Counted from the first letter of the stretch, positions 39,201 through 54,200 are shown. The stretch is 64,000 nt of DNA from Ptiloglossa arizonensis (GCF_051014685.1 NC_135051.1:8761557-8825556); one strand, 5' to 3'. Made by a program: numbers and translations. The notes: generated from the letters alone by a model not told the origin.

Positions 39201-42200
39201 GCGCACTCGCGCGACTTCTCTTCTCGTGTCTTGCCCTTACTCTTACCTCGCGTTTACTTGCTCTCGTCCTCTCTGCTCGTTCCTAGTCCTTGTGCGTCGG
39301 TCACGAAGCCGTCAGTTTCGCCTAAATGCGCGCCCTCCCCTTGTTCGTGTTGGAAAAAAGAACTCGCTACGAAGAAAGGGTGGGGTAACGAATCTCGTTA
39401 CCGACAACCAAGTCGTACGCCGCGATTAAGAAACGAAGATCAAGAGGACGGGAGACGTCGCGCGTAATGGCGGATCGAAGGATATTCGGTCACGTGACTG
39501 GACGGTTTATCGCGGCGATGCGCCCCGCGAATTTTAAATCGAACAACGACGTAGTCACGCCCTCGAATCGTTTGTCTCGTAATTGGACGTTTTTCCGCGT
39601 CCAAGGCGTTCGAGATCCCATTTAATATCGAGCGCGCGCGTGTTTATTTACCAACGCGGAAATATCTGTCCGTAATCGACCCAGAAGCGGTACATTACGC
39701 ATTCGAGTTGTACTCTCCAAGGTCCCCGAACATTATTCGGTAGAACGTTTGCGGATCGCGGTTGGCAAACGCTGCCCTAGGACACCCAAAGTGTCTACGA
39801 TACCCCAGGGCTGCGCGAAGGGTGATCGTGTTTTATGGCAAGTGAGTCACACCGACCCCCCTTTCGTTTTGTAGCCACGATTACCAAGGCATTCTCCGTG
39901 GAATCGGGCGCATTTGCAGGCCCCTTTGTTTGCGATGAAATTACAGGGCCGTCTCGAGTTCCGCGAAGAAAATCATTCGGAAATCCACACGATGAAAGTA
40001 TCGCCTCGAACCTAAGAACCACGGCTGAGTCTTGTCCACCGTACTCGTACGTTCAACTATATTTTCTCGAAAGTATTAGACACGCGTTATCGAAACTTAA
40101 ATTGTAGAACCAGGGGTCAAGCATTCGACGGACGATTTACAATGTCCGAGACCAACGGCGGACAAAGTCTTTCCGTAGCTCTTCGTATACGTTGCGGGCC
40201 TTTCGTTGCTATACTATAATTTAAAGGTCCCCTCGATCCGGGACACTCGATTAACCGCGCAAAATGCGCCGAGAATACGTCGCAAGGACGAGACGACGTA
40301 TCGTCAGGGTGTCGAAGTACGATCGAGGACTGGTTTCGCCGTTAACGATCGCGATCGAAACCGACTCGTCGAGTTTTCTGGCGCTTTCGAAGCTCACATT
40401 GAGGGCCAACGAGTCTCGATTCCTCGTTGATTACGCGGAAATCGAAAGCCCGCGAAAGTTGGACGAACAAAAAGGTAGACGAGAAGAGGAAGGAGATAAA
40501 GCGGCGGATAGGAGACGACAAAGGATAGACGGATGGCGGCGGTGGTTGCGGCGGAGGGGTGCTTAGGGTGCGCAGGGTGCGCGTTGGGGTGCACGAGAAC
40601 GCACGGTGTTTCTCCCAGTGAAAACACGGCATTAGGTAATGTTTCGTTTCTCCCCGTTTTTCCCTTTCACGCGGCGGAAGCTTCGCCACCTCTCGCTACC
40701 TTCCCTCTGTTGGTCCTTTTTGTTTTTAATGGCGGACCTATTCCGGCGTATCCAGCCAGGGAACAGCGAAGCATCTGAAAAGGGAGGATTGCCCGAAGGA
40801 GACGCAGCCCTTTTATTCACGGTGTGCCCGGTTGAAGGGTGTGTACGAACGAAATAGAGCGGAACGCGCTTAACATGAAATACCCGTGTCGCTTTTCACC
40901 GACCGAGCAACCCTTTTTCGTCGGTATCTGTTCAGTTTTTTGGCGCTTCTCCGGACTTCCAGCTCCCGCTACCCCTTCTGTGCCGATGCAACCTCGTCCT
41001 CGAACCTTTCGTGCTTTCAACGGTCAAAGAGAGCCGTCTAATCGACGATAATTAATTGGATTTTTCGACTCCCGGAACGAGTTCTCCTCGTATCTGCTAT
41101 CGATCTCGAACCATAACCGTTAGCCGGTTACCACTTCTGGTCGAACCTGTTGCATTTTTTTCGCGTTTCGAAGCCCGAACGTTCGCGAAGGCACCGAATC
41201 GTCGAGTGTTCGGTACCGATCGCGCAACTTTCCCCGACTTTGATCGTTCCGTTCGAATCTACCGTACGTCTGTTTGCGAACGAACGGACGGAAAAATTAA
41301 AGTGCGAAAACGATCGTTTAATAGCTCGTACGGTGCCCAGATCCCGATGGAAACCTCTTTTACCTGGTCTCTCGGCGAGAGTAAGCAGCCGCCATCGTTT
41401 TCGCGCGGTTCAACAATAGAGCGACACTTATTGGGTCGGTCGGTGCATTGTGCGTTGCTTTCGTAAGTCCGCCACCGCGGAACAGAGCTTTTCGATACAA
41501 AGGGTTCGCACGCGCGAACACTGCGAGCTTGTAACGAGTTGCTCGTCGCCGAGGAACGGTGTAACGCCACGCTGAGACGTCCACTTTCGTCTACCGAAAG
41601 GGGTTCGTTGTTCATCGTGAGTGCGCCGCATTGTGAAAATCATTTCACCCGTGGAAATGCCCGTGGGAAGGCAAAACATTCCCGTTTACGGCTCTTCGGT
41701 CCCTTTTTACGCACAGCCTCCTCGTTGTTCCGATCGTCGACTCTACCCTCTGCCCCCGGCGTTCCCTCGTACTCTCCATTTGCATTTTTCTTGACCAACC
41801 GGAATTAAACCTACCGAGACTAAAACGCGCGTAACATCCTCGTTAAGTGGAATTCATCGTTCGAGAACAATCGACACCTTGGGCCCAGTTTCTACCCGTC
41901 TCCGGAATAGACAATAGGAGATTTATCTCGACGGTTTCGTTCTCGTTTCATCGGTTTCTCCGCAGCTGTCCTCGCCTCGCCGCCGATTAATAATAAAAAT
42001 GGAGATACGGGACGTCCAATCCGTAACGAGATCACACGTGCCGCGCTACGGAGCTGCAAATTGGATTTTCGTTCAATCGTGCACCGCGTCCGGACATCCG
42101 TGTGCCTCTGGTCGTCCTGCGACCAGGTAGACTCGCGATGGAAACTACGAGTCGGTAAAATACAGACGTTTTCGAGGGCAAGTTCTCCGTTACTGATTCA

Positions 42201-45200
42201 ACTCGTAACAACCGGAGCTCTCTGGGTTACGGAAGACCCTGGACTCCGGTCTCCCGCAGTTGCAAGGATTTACCGGTGGGCCGTGTTTGGAGTTTGCGAT
42301 TCCATCGGGGATACCGAAGTAAAACGTAGACATCCTGTTCGTTGTACGATTTCCGACTCGTCCGAGGCCCCCTCTCCCGAATCGACGAGGAAACGGAATC
42401 TCGAATTTTGTCGCGATATTATCGTTATGGTCGTCCGGGCGATACACCGCGCAGGGTTTCGTCTCACGGCATCGACCGCAAGAAAGACGGCCAGAGTCGC
42501 TCGGCAGGTACGACGACCTGCGAACGTATTTAAAATAAAGCCACCCGTCGACCGTAAAACCGCACACAGGACACGTCGAGTGACACGCATCGCGGTGGAT
42601 TAAGTCGCGTCCGTTTCACGCTCGCGAGGATCGCGGTCTCTCTCTGGCACCGAGTCTGGCTCCGGCTCCGGCTCCGGCTCCGTTTTTTTCTTTCCTCGCT
42701 CGGAATCGCGACTCGGTGCAGGGCGCGTGCACCCGGTCGCTGCAGTGGCACTCGTTGCATCGCTTCGGCCGGACCTTAAACCGCGTGTGTGATCGCGCAC
42801 GCGCGCACGCGCGCGCGCGCGTCCCTCTCGCCCTTCGGGAGTTAAAGATTTCGAGAAACCAACGAGCATGGAGACGTTGAAACCATGGGAGTCCAGAACA
42901 TTGGAGAGACTGTCCCTACGCAAGCTCAGACGGAAGCTTTCCCGGCGGTACGTAACCGAGTTTCGAGGGCTCCGAGTCGATTTTAGCCTACTTTGGAGAA
43001 AACCGCGCGAGCTAGGACACTCGGTTCTCCTTGGAGAAAGAATTTCCGCCCGACAAATCGTCCCGAACGGTATCACCCCCGTTCTGGTTCTGCCATTTCT
43101 ATGTTCGACTCTCTATTGTTCGCAGACGCGAACACTCGGGGGTGGATATTCCGAATTCGAAATATTCGACGTTATTCCAGGCACTGCGTACGACGTCCGA
43201 GGCGTTTTCGAACACGAGTTCAGTAACGTCTCCCCTCGGTCCTTCCCAATGATAAAATACGAGACTCGGCGATCGAAGGTCGGAGGTCATCGCAAAACAA
43301 GAACACCGACCGATTGTGCGGTTGATTGCGCGCGCTACTGGAAGCCAACGTCTTCGATTATTGTTTCGCTATTCCAGACGCGATCTGGCGCATCGGCGCA
43401 ATTAGCACCGCGATCGATAACGTTCGCGGAATACGAGATGGCGTCGCAGATACCGTTTCGAACGCGGTGCAACTCGGCTCGAAAATCGAGTCTCTTTCCT
43501 CAAATTTCGACGCCGGTATAGTCCGTTTTCAACACCGAGATCGAGGAGCAAAAACCGCAACGAGCGATTAAAGTACCGAGACTCCTTGAACCTGAAGTAC
43601 TCGAATCGTAGCAACGGGACCGCCGTTTCACCGAGACAGACGTTTTTACGATCTCGCGCGAGGCTCGTGAGTTAAGCCGTTAAGCCAAACGTAACAGGTA
43701 CTCGCTGTTAACCCGAATCTGCTTTTACAAAGCCCGAGAAGCGGTCGTCTTGAAGCGAGCTGTTCGCCGTTAACGCGAATATACTCATTTCTTCGCGCTT
43801 CTTTTCGAACTTCTCGAGAGCAATCGCTCGAGTAGCTACGAGTGGAAGCGATTCGTCTGTACGATATCTCGAATAATTTTTAACAAACCCGTTTCTTTCG
43901 TACGAAACGAATATCCTCTCCGAAAATTGAAACAAAGAATCGATTGAAATATGTTTTGACGCGTTCGCGCGTGTTTTCATTAAAAAGGGAATTCCATTAA
44001 AAGGGACGCGGATGGTTTGGTACCGAGAAGCGTGCGCCCGTATTCCGCACTCCGCGGACAAAGTGGTATTCATTACGATAGAAAATCGCGAGGTACGAGC
44101 CTCGAGAAAACCGAAGCGAAGCGTATTAAAATAATAACGCTTTTCACGTTTCGCGGATCGCTAAAATTCTTTTGCCTCGCGTTTCACACGCGCGCGAGCA
44201 AATACAGAGCCACGCGGAATTAGATGATCCCGTGTTATCCGATCGACCTCGTCCTTCGCGTTTCGCCCTCTCGCTCCACGAGCGGTGGAAAGTTTCGTAA
44301 GAACGAGGGAAAACTTTCCTCGAGAAAGTTCGAAGCTTTCCCCTTCTGCGTTCGTTTCGACCGGTACGAATTTCTTGATTTTCGATAGTAACGGAGTACG
44401 CGCTATCTACACCGGAAATCGTTAACGTTGCGCGACACCTGGGGGCGGGATTCGATATCGCGTTATCGAACACGCAATCGGTAGAAATGTTTCGGTGCAT
44501 CGTCGATAAAAATCGAACCAACGTTCCGAGCTCTTTCCACCGCATCGCAACAAACCACGACCATCTCCGTAGTGTCCCGTCTAACGATTTTTCCCGAATG
44601 TACGCGATAGCTTCGTGCAATCGTCGATGAATCTTTAATAACCACGGTATCGACCGAGCTCGCGTGTCCGTCTTCCGCGCGATTCCGGAGCGTTCCGGAC
44701 GCTGACGTTTTAATCGGTTCTCGCTGATACTCCGCCCTGGGACATCCGAACACAGCGATTTTAATTAAGCTGCCCGAGTCGATGGGGCATCTCGACTCTT
44801 CCTATCGCCGTTCGCGACGTTTTCGAGCCCTCGCCAGCCAAACTCTATCTACGAATTGATTCGTGGTACGCTCGTGTGGTCCGTTAAATCGAGCGTTTAA
44901 ATACCAAAATGTTCAATTATAAAACTGCATTTCCACCGGTAGAACATCGTTTCGCGCGCCACCTAACGAACGAACCTCTTACAAACGTTCCTCAATTTCC
45001 TGGATATCGACCGATAAAGGTATTTTTTCTGTTTGGATTTTTAGCCAGGATCTGCTGACGGTGTGCAGGGAACTGAATCTGGAGAATTCGGTGGAGGAGT
45101 TGATGAGGGAATTGGGGGCGGACGAGCACGGTCGCATTTCCTATCAAGAGTTCCTCAGGCGCCGGTTGGCTCTGAGACCGGAAATCGAGGCTCTCAGGTC

Positions 45201-48200
45201 CGGCAAGCATCGCACCAGTTCGCATCACACGCACACACCGGAGTATTTGCCCACGAGCAGCGACAACAGCCTCGGTGAGCATCCACCGTGTCGACGTTTA
45301 CGTTTTTCGAGCACCACTTTCGGGAAGAAATCCGTAAACGACGGGCGTCCGGTCCGAGCGCGTAATTGGTCGATTTTCTCTTCCTTGGTTGTTCGATAGA
45401 ATCGAATAAACCGGGGTGGCTCGTTTCCAGCGCAACACCCCGGTACCGCGGTTCTAAAACTTTTCGCGACTCGATCACGATACTTCTCGTCCTTGTTCAG
45501 GTACCGTATCGGGCCGGCATGAAAGTTGGGAGTTCGACAGCGGAGCAAGGGATCTCTCCCCGGAGCCTCACACCCTTCAGAAGCTAGTGGAAGCCGCCGC
45601 GGGGGGAACCGGAAATATGCTGGACTTGGCGAACAAGGTGAGCCCCGACGATCGAAACTTTCCGTTTACGCGGCGCGAGCGAGTGCGTCGCGAATCGGAA
45701 AAGCAAAGCCCGGAACGAACGTTTTCCTCGTTTCGCGTGAATGCCCGCTTCTCAGCGACGCACGAAGAGAGCAAGAAAACCACGGAAACGGCAAAAAAGG
45801 ATTTCAAAGGGATTCCACGGTATAGAGCCGTGCCGCCGCGCGAAACTGCCAAGTGCAAATTACCCCTGTTAGGCCGCCAACTAGCTTCTTTCGACGGAAA
45901 ACCGTCGCTGCTTTAAGTTTCCCCTATCCCCCTGGTACGTGCGTCTCCCCCGCACCCCTCCTCGTGCTCAACCTGCCAAATTCGAGGGGTCGAGATTTCA
46001 CGTTGCCCAAGAATCGATTCCTCGATCGTTGTACCACAGAGACGAGTCGAGGCGAATTTCCTATTTCGTTAACCCAAAAACAAATCAACGAATTAAATCT
46101 GTTCCACGTGCAACGTCTCTTTCAAACGGATGCGTACTCAAAGGGTTAACGTCGTCCTACTTTCCGAGAGATCGATAACTTTTCTACGTCATCGCTCTGT
46201 CCTTTGTTAATTTCGCAGGCTCGCGATGCTCGTTCGAACTGGGTGAAGTCGAATCTTCCGTTCTCGGTTTCCGTTCGTTTCTCCTCGCGTCGCGAAATAA
46301 TTCGCAAACCCGTGCTCGCTACGAGCAAACTCGCGGTCAATCCGCAACATTCCGATCCAGAGTAATAACGAACGACCGCGCGACGCCTAATAGTTTAAGA
46401 ACCCGTCGAACGCGCTAATCGGCTCGAAGCGACCGCGGTCGTTCGACTTCGAAGACGAGAACGGAAGACCGTCGAAACGCGCTCGAGCGAGCAGAGGAGG
46501 AGAATTCCCGGGACGGGAGATCGCCGCGAACCCGCGAAGGCAAAGGAAAATAAAAGCCGGACGAATTCCAACGTGGCGGAGGAATTATCGCGAAGCGTCG
46601 CGATCGCGAGAAGGAAACGACCAAACGACGTTAGAGGGAAGGCCACGCGGCGTTTACTGCCTATAAATAACCGTTATTACGCGTTGCGTTACAGCACCGA
46701 AAAACCGAGAAAGCGAGAGCGAAACTGAGATACAAAGTACGTACTTCGAGGGGCAAGAAAGGGGGCCCGACGAAATAAAACCGAAACCTCGACCGGTATC
46801 GGTATGTACCCAACTGCGATAGAAACACCCGTTACTTCTCTCCTCCGTTGAATACCTTGCACACGGGATTCGGTTCATTTTTTCGGCCCAGCTTCCTCCA
46901 GTTTCCCCGTCTCGTTTGCAACGCACCGTGAGAGGCTCGCGTTTAAATACGGATTACGCGGGGATTCGCGCCTAGAAACAGCGAACACGGAAGTTCGAAC
47001 TGTCGGGACCACCGTTCCTTCTATTCGTTGCTCCTCGCCGTGATTTCGTACGATTGCGCGGGCCAGACGAGCCGGATAACCATCTGTCGCCTTTCCTCGA
47101 GAACCAGAGACGCGGCTCGGTACGAGTTTCCGTGGACTTTTCGCGCTGCACCAAGCGCCAGACTGTCGGGAACGATCTCACGGGCGTTAACCCGTTACCG
47201 AGCCACCGAAATTTCCATGGAAATGGAACAGCCAGCAGCGGTGTCCACGAGCCAGCATCGCCGGTAAACGCTATGCTGTCGTTAATTCTTGCCACGGTAT
47301 CTGGCAGGAATCGCCGATGCGAGCGCGAAATCGCGGAAACGTGCAAACACCGGGATCGTAGTCGCAGGCGGAAATTAATTCGCGCGCACGTCGTTCGAGA
47401 GGCTCGGGATTTTCATCGTTGAATGTTTCGATCCCGCGCGTCGGTGCTCGAGGCAAGGAAAATTCGCGTTACGATTACGGTTTCGATCATAATTCGCCGA
47501 TTGGAATACCGTCGAATTTGTGGTAATTTTATTCCACGCGGCGTCGGTTCGATCGCGAATGAAACGTATTAAACGGGTCGTCGACGCGTTGAAGCGACTG
47601 CGTTTTATCGACAGCTGGGCTCGAAAAACGAGCGTACACGGTACGAATAGAAAGTCGCGGTCGAGTGACGTTGATTCGGAGACAACCATCTTTTTGCCGC
47701 AATCGGGACAGGATCGATCGACCCCCTCGCGGTTACTTTCCCACCCATGAATCGCATCGGAGACGGAGGAGGATCGTAAAGACGATCTTGACCCGCTCGC
47801 CGAGACCGACTCGCGATATTTGCGCAACGATAACGACCGTCCGAGTTTTCCTCGAAAGCTTCGGATCCTCCCGCGATCTTTCTCCCCGATGAACATCGTT
47901 TGCAACGTTATTCCGAGCGTTTCCCGAGCAGACACGGCCCACGGCGGGCACGAAACTTGCGGTGAACTACGAAATGCACTTTGCCGTCGTACCGCCAACA
48001 AACGACTTCGAAGCTCGCAGTTTCCAGCGTGCATCCACTCCCGACGAAATCTTCGCTCCCCTGCTCGCGCGCGGAAGCCGCCTCGCGGAATCGATCGCGA
48101 ACCTAGTCCTCGGGGACACCTCGTGGACTTTTTTCGAACCCCTTCGAGCGATCGGCAATTTTTTCTTACCGATAAACAGATCGCGTACGATTGGCGCGAT

Positions 48201-51200
48201 TCTTTCTTTACCGATCGGGAAGCATATCGACCGGAATATCGAATCTCGAGGACTCTCGCGGCAGATTCCATCTAAAAGCGGAAACGTGCGCGTTTTTCGA
48301 GCTTCCGCGTGGCGCGTAACTCGAGATAAACCGAACACGGTTTATCGAAGATGCGACAGATTGAGTTAAGCAGCACGATTATAGTGCGCTTTGTGTCGGT
48401 TATCGCGAGCGTGCGATACAAGTCGCGGAACACGGCAAGGATTTGGCCAGGAACAATAGCTTATCGAAAGTGTAATCTTATATCGCGCGGGTATCGGCCC
48501 GGGCGAGCCGATAACTTTTATGAAACGCTATTGGGGTCATCGATCGAGAACTCTTCCCAGGAAAATGCCCTCCATTGTCCTGCTGCCGCGGGGAGAAAAC
48601 CTCGACACCGTCTTTGTCTCCGTGTTGCCGATTGTTTTATCCGATGGTCGTTCATGGTCGACCGCGGTACAACGGTTCCTCCGGTTCGAAATTGCTCGCA
48701 ATCGCTATCGAGTTGGCTAGCTCGTCTCAAATCCGAGTTTCCCGCGTTCTTTTCCCTTTCCTTCGATGCACGAATCCCGCTTCCAGGTTCGAGAATTTGC
48801 ATTAAAATCTACCGGAACACGGTACACTTGGAACCAGTTTGCCCACGGAGTCTTCTCTTTCGAGCCCAGAGATTAAACTCGCCGAACGAAACTCGTCCGC
48901 AAGATCCGCGCTGCGTTATCGGCGATTACCGATTAAAATCGTTAAAATACGTACCAGTCCCGCAACTCTGTTGCCTTCGTCGATAAGAACGCCCCCGAGA
49001 GAGAATAAACCTAGAGTCGTTCTCGTCCGGCTCTCGAAAGAGGACTCGCCTCGACCTTGGTCGGGATTTTCGAGGGTGTTCTTTCGAGCGACGTTGTCGA
49101 TGCGGTAGATTCGAGAACGTTCTCCAAATGAATTCGCAACGTTTAAGGCCTGGCCGTTATCGACCGACAGGAGGTCGCAGGATGTAGAAGACCCCGCGAT
49201 CCCCTGTCTGCGACGTGGCCCATCGCGCGGCCAGTAATTGCCAATAAAAATCTGTCTCGTTTCATCGAACGGGCGTCCAATATCGCGCACGAGATTTTCC
49301 CTCTCCGTTGGCGAAGCGAAGGCTCGCATGGCCGATGTTTTTCTAGGGCAGAGCGATCGTTACTTTCTATCGCGACGGTTGCCCGCCTTTCTTCCCCCGG
49401 ATATTTACTTCCGGTCTGTCTTCCAGTCTCGAGAATTTCATCCCCGTTGGCGTCTGCGAGCTTCGGGACGAATTCTTCGGCCCGGCACCGCGACGCAATA
49501 AACCCCCGTAGGCGTCTTGCACACGCTCGCACCGATATATCGACGACGCGCGACGAACATCCGGACGCCCTCGCAATTAACGGAAACCGCGCTTCTTTAT
49601 CGACCTCTTGTCTCACTTTTACGAGTCCTGACTCGTGGAACGAAGATCGGTGCGGTACGTGCTCAAATTGCTGTAGCATTTCCCTATTTCGGCTCGTATC
49701 GCCACTGTTCTCGCGCATCTCTCCGACTCGTTTAACGCGCGTCGTCTTCTATTCTTACCGCGGAGGTCCGTGGCAATTAAGAGCGTACGTTCAACCTTGA
49801 GCCGTCCTAGCGAGTGGAATTTGAATTTACCACACCCTAGAGCTTTTTGCGCCGCGCTACTAGGTACCTCCGAGGATCTCCCATCCTCCGGATAGACGGC
49901 GTCGTGTTAATTGAGAAATTAGCAAAGTTAATTAAGAAGCCACACCCGGTAGACCCGTCTTCGTAATTCCGCTAATACAATCGAGGACCGATTATCGGCG
50001 CACTCTTTTTTCCCATCAATTTTAATAATTCCCTGCTTTGGAGTGTTCACGAGCCGGAAAAACTTTTTCACCGCTCCGTTTCCGTACTTTGAACGCGTTT
50101 TCCGGCCAGAAGATCGGCGAAACCGCGCGCAGTGCTCCGCTTCGATAACGTCGAAAGCTCCACGCGAACGAATCAAGGTCGAGCGGGCTGGAGCATCGTT
50201 CGTTATCGAGGTTCTTATGCTTGCTCTTCGTTTAGCCGTATAATTGCGAGCGACTTGCGTCCGCCATCGAAAGTATCCGTACTCCGTTTTTGCCTGGTGC
50301 TTTTTCCCTGGTCTTCCGGCGTGCGGTAACTAGTTCTCCGATGTTGTTCGACATTGTGTACCGTTACGCCGATTGCCGCGCGATAAGTGGACAAATATTA
50401 CGAACAGGTGTGGCGCGCGCCATTAAAGGACAGTCCTCATCCGAAGCGCGATAAGGCGACAACGAGGATGTATTCTTTTTTTTTTTTTTTCTTTTCGCAA
50501 AACCCAACTAGTTTGCACGCGTTTCTTCGATCGATCGAAGCAACCGAGGCTCGTTATCCACGACAACTGAAACCGCGATCGAAGAGTCTCTCGAAATTCT
50601 CCTAGTCTTTTTCTTCCGAGTCGTCGAGATCCCGTCGCGTTCCCCCGTAATTATGTCAGGGACAAGTTCCACGTCGTTTGACTTTAAACGGCGATCGCAC
50701 TCCGCCCCTTAATGGAATCGTTACGAGTCGCGTTCCTGTTTCTGTAATTGAACAGAGTCGTTGGTCGGTAAGCCGGCGCAGCTGTAATTTTCGCGCTTCC
50801 TGGCGATAAACAAGCCGCGGTTTCGATGTCGCGATCGCGACTTTGTATCGACGAGGATGTACTCGCAACGTTCTTCCGTCGATCGTAAATAGCGCGTCGG
50901 GCGTGAATCGCAGAGTAAAGCGTACAAATCGTGCGAAACTCGCGCGTTAAACCGTCCAAGTATCGCGAGTGTTGGATAAATGCATACGTTTGGGAAGCGG
51001 GAGCGTAACGATAAACCGCCGGGTGCATTTACGGTGTTTGCAATTAAAGCTCCGCCGTTCGGAAACACGTCGCGCGGAGGATCGACTCGACCACCCGGAA
51101 TCGAGATAACGCGAGGATAGTCTTGCGCGAGTCGTAATTACTCGCGCGTTGACTCGGAAGCCGCGAGGAAACTTTCGGAGCCATTGCATTCTTTCCTTTT

Positions 51201-54200
51201 TTCTTTTCATCGGTCTGTATATATATTTATTTAGTCCGGTATCGGAGACCGACGTTGCACAAACGAGACGGGAGGATCTCTCCGAGCTTTCGGTGCAACG
51301 AGCCGCGAGATCGGCGAAGCTCGGGGTCGCTCGGACGCCCTCGGCCGAGGCTACGAGAAACGCATCAGGGGTGTGGGAGAATCGGTGGCTCAGTCCGTCA
51401 CCGAGCGTTTCGCCCGACGTAGCGGTTGCTCGCCGCTCCGATCGACCGATCGAGAGCTTTATCGCGTGTGTCGCAGTCGCGTAGTCCTACCTCGAGGAAC
51501 ACGTCGACACCGGTCGAGTGTTTGCGCGTTGCTTCCACGCCGGTTTCGTAAGGAGATCGGAGTGTCTCGCGAGTAGCGATCGGTAGGGCGAGTGATAGCA
51601 ACGCATAGACGCGCATTCCGAGTGCATCTCCGGCGATTCGTCTTCGTTACGGATCGCAAAAGCTCGCGACGATCGTCTCGCGTATCGATAGTCGAGAAAC
51701 ATCGCTCCCGGATCGGTTTACGAACGCTGCGCATCGAGAAGTATTCCTGTCGCGTGTCGGTGGGTTTTGCGCGGATCGACGATGATAAAATAGGTCGAGC
51801 GTCAGGGTCGATTTGTACAGGAGTTACGGATTGGCAAACATCGCGAGGCGCGATGACGTCGAGGCGATAGGAACGCGCGGAGAACTAGTACCCCTTACAA
51901 GGATAGATCCCGAGAACGTTGCGCGTATTGTCGATCTCGGCATTACGATGCGCCCGATCGATGCGTCGGAGCAATAGCGTCGCGTGCTACGCGGCACTGT
52001 TTTTCGCCTCGAACGACGACGTTACCTGGAATTTGGCGCAGTTCGCGTCTATGTAGGACGTCGGGAAGTCGGCCGACCCCGTGACGGAGAATCGATGCAA
52101 AAGCAATTACGGCTGGCAACGCGAATCGCACGCCGATATACGCGCCGTTATCTTCCCTGCACCGTGTACATTCGGGGTTGCTCTACGCCTCGACGAAGGC
52201 GTAGTCGGGCGAAATTCTTTCCCCGCCACGACGTACCATGGAAAGTCTTCGCTGGAGACTGAACGCGTTTCGCGACCAAGATTCGAAACTTTTGTTCGTT
52301 TCGTTCGGTCCACGAATGGTTTGTTTACGGTTCGTTTCGAGCTATCCCGCCGTGGAAAATTCCCCCTATTGCCTTTGCGGAGGCGCGGCAGCCTTTTCAA
52401 AAGTTACGGGAAGAAAGTTCGCACGAACGGTGTACACTTTCCGCTCGAGGTACCGTCGTTCTTACAATCGGAACGATCGTTTCGTTGGAACGCTTTCTCA
52501 TTCTTAGCGTTACTTCCCGTGGCGCACGGTATCGTTACCGCGCGCGGTTGTTTAGCGACGCCAGACGTTATCCTATTCGTCTTGTTCTTTGTTTCCCGTC
52601 TACCATATTCATTTACGGTATTAACGTAATCACCGGCCTGCTCCATTCATCGTTCTTACTTTCCCCCGACTCCCTACCGATCGTTGTTTCCGCGCCGCGT
52701 GTATCACTCCCTCTCGTTTCGTTCCCCTCCCGTTCGTGATCCTCTCTCCCGCTCTCTCGTGTCCGAAGAAGAAAAATCGTCGGACAACGATTCGAAAGAT
52801 CGGTAATAAGTTTAACGAACCGACTTCCGCGTTCCTGCTGGTCCAGCGATCCAGCGATTCTCGCGAAGAAAAAAGCATCGTTCGGTTCGAGACACGATCC
52901 TCCGAGGGAATTGAGCGATCCGCTGAAACGACACCTTTTTACCCCCTTGACGAGCGGAGCTTTCCTCGAGCCAAGACGTGGTCGTCTCTCGAAGCATTCG
53001 ACGCGTTCCACTTTGAAGAAATTTATTTTCCTCGAACGATCGACGATCGGCGTTTCGCCGGATCGTATCGAGATACGTCCCTTTGTTAGGGTAAAATTGC
53101 TAAGAATGGAAAAGATCCGTTCCCGAAAGTCAACGGCCGAGCAATATCGGCGTCGGGTATGTCCGACGATAAAGAAATACTCGAGTTTCGAGCGTTCCTC
53201 GCAGGGTCAATATTTTCCAACGGTCTCCCAGGTTCCGCGCATTTCGCTTTGGACGTTGGCTCGAAGATGTAAAAATATTTCTCGAAAATGGCACCGCGAT
53301 CGCTCGACGGCACTGGACGTTTCTTTCGACGGATGCAAACAGTTCTCCCCCCAAGTTCCGTTATCGTAAACGTATCGTAGCAGCTGCGAGTTAAGTTCCA
53401 ATCGGTCCCCGAAGGGTTATTAAACTCGCGGCTTTCAGCCACGCGACGTTTACGCCGCTTCGAATCGTCGAGAATACTCGCGCGTTCGTGCAACAACTGG
53501 CGTCGAGCGAACGCAGCCTGGCGTGGCCTACGCGCGCTAATTACTCGTACAATATTCACCTAGGCAGCTCGTCGGTCACCCCCTGACCTACCATCCGTTT
53601 CCGCGCGATATCTCCTTCGAAAGAGACCAGCTGCGCGAAGACGATTCGTTCGTTTTGGGCCCACGAGGCGCTCGCTAATTAATAATCCAGATAGGGATCC
53701 GATCGCGTCTCGTGGCTACGCGCGCGACTCGAGCCGACAAATTTCCGATGGCCATGCGCGGCCGCTTCGTCGAAGAAAGAGAGAAAGGGTGGCGACGTTG
53801 AAAGGGGATAGGGTCGTCGTTCTGCGTCAGCGTAATGCAAATGTCCCCCGACAGGATAAGCTAATCCATTCCGGGCGACGCGCAGTTGCCGAAACTTCGC
53901 CTCGTCCGTTCTCGCTTTTTACACGCTCGTTAACCAAACGAGAAAATTCTCGTGTTTGGACAGCATCGCGCGTTAATGGACGAAAAGTTTGGACAGGACC
54001 GTGAGCCAGCTGTCGGGTCTAGGCGATACTCGGTAAAAAGAACCGTGCTCCTCGATGTTTGCACTCCAAAGGCGCAGAGAGCGGAACGAAAGATCGAGGA
54101 TTTATAGCGAGAGTCGATTATCGTTGACGCGCGGTGTCGTAAAAACCCGTTCACCCAATATCGCCTCCGATAATTCCTTCGCTTTCGTGTGCGCGATTAA

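Larger units (their letters stand above)
36351..45044 (+). other. MCC intron 1 (8.7 kb), interrupts the first EF-hand loop
   Basis: Donor GTGAGG and acceptor TTTTTAG. CpG-rich with many spurious Arg/Ser-rich open frames on both strands. I saw no RNA gene or convincing nested gene. Low-complexity tracts at 42.66 and 42.79 kb are listed separately. Confidence 0.6.

Noticed and set aside
47375..48271. 298-codon open frame on the minus strand
   Set aside because: The translation is Arg/Ser-rich with no domain or composition of a real protein. Overlapping frames on both strands are equally open, as expected in CpG-rich, stop-poor intron DNA.
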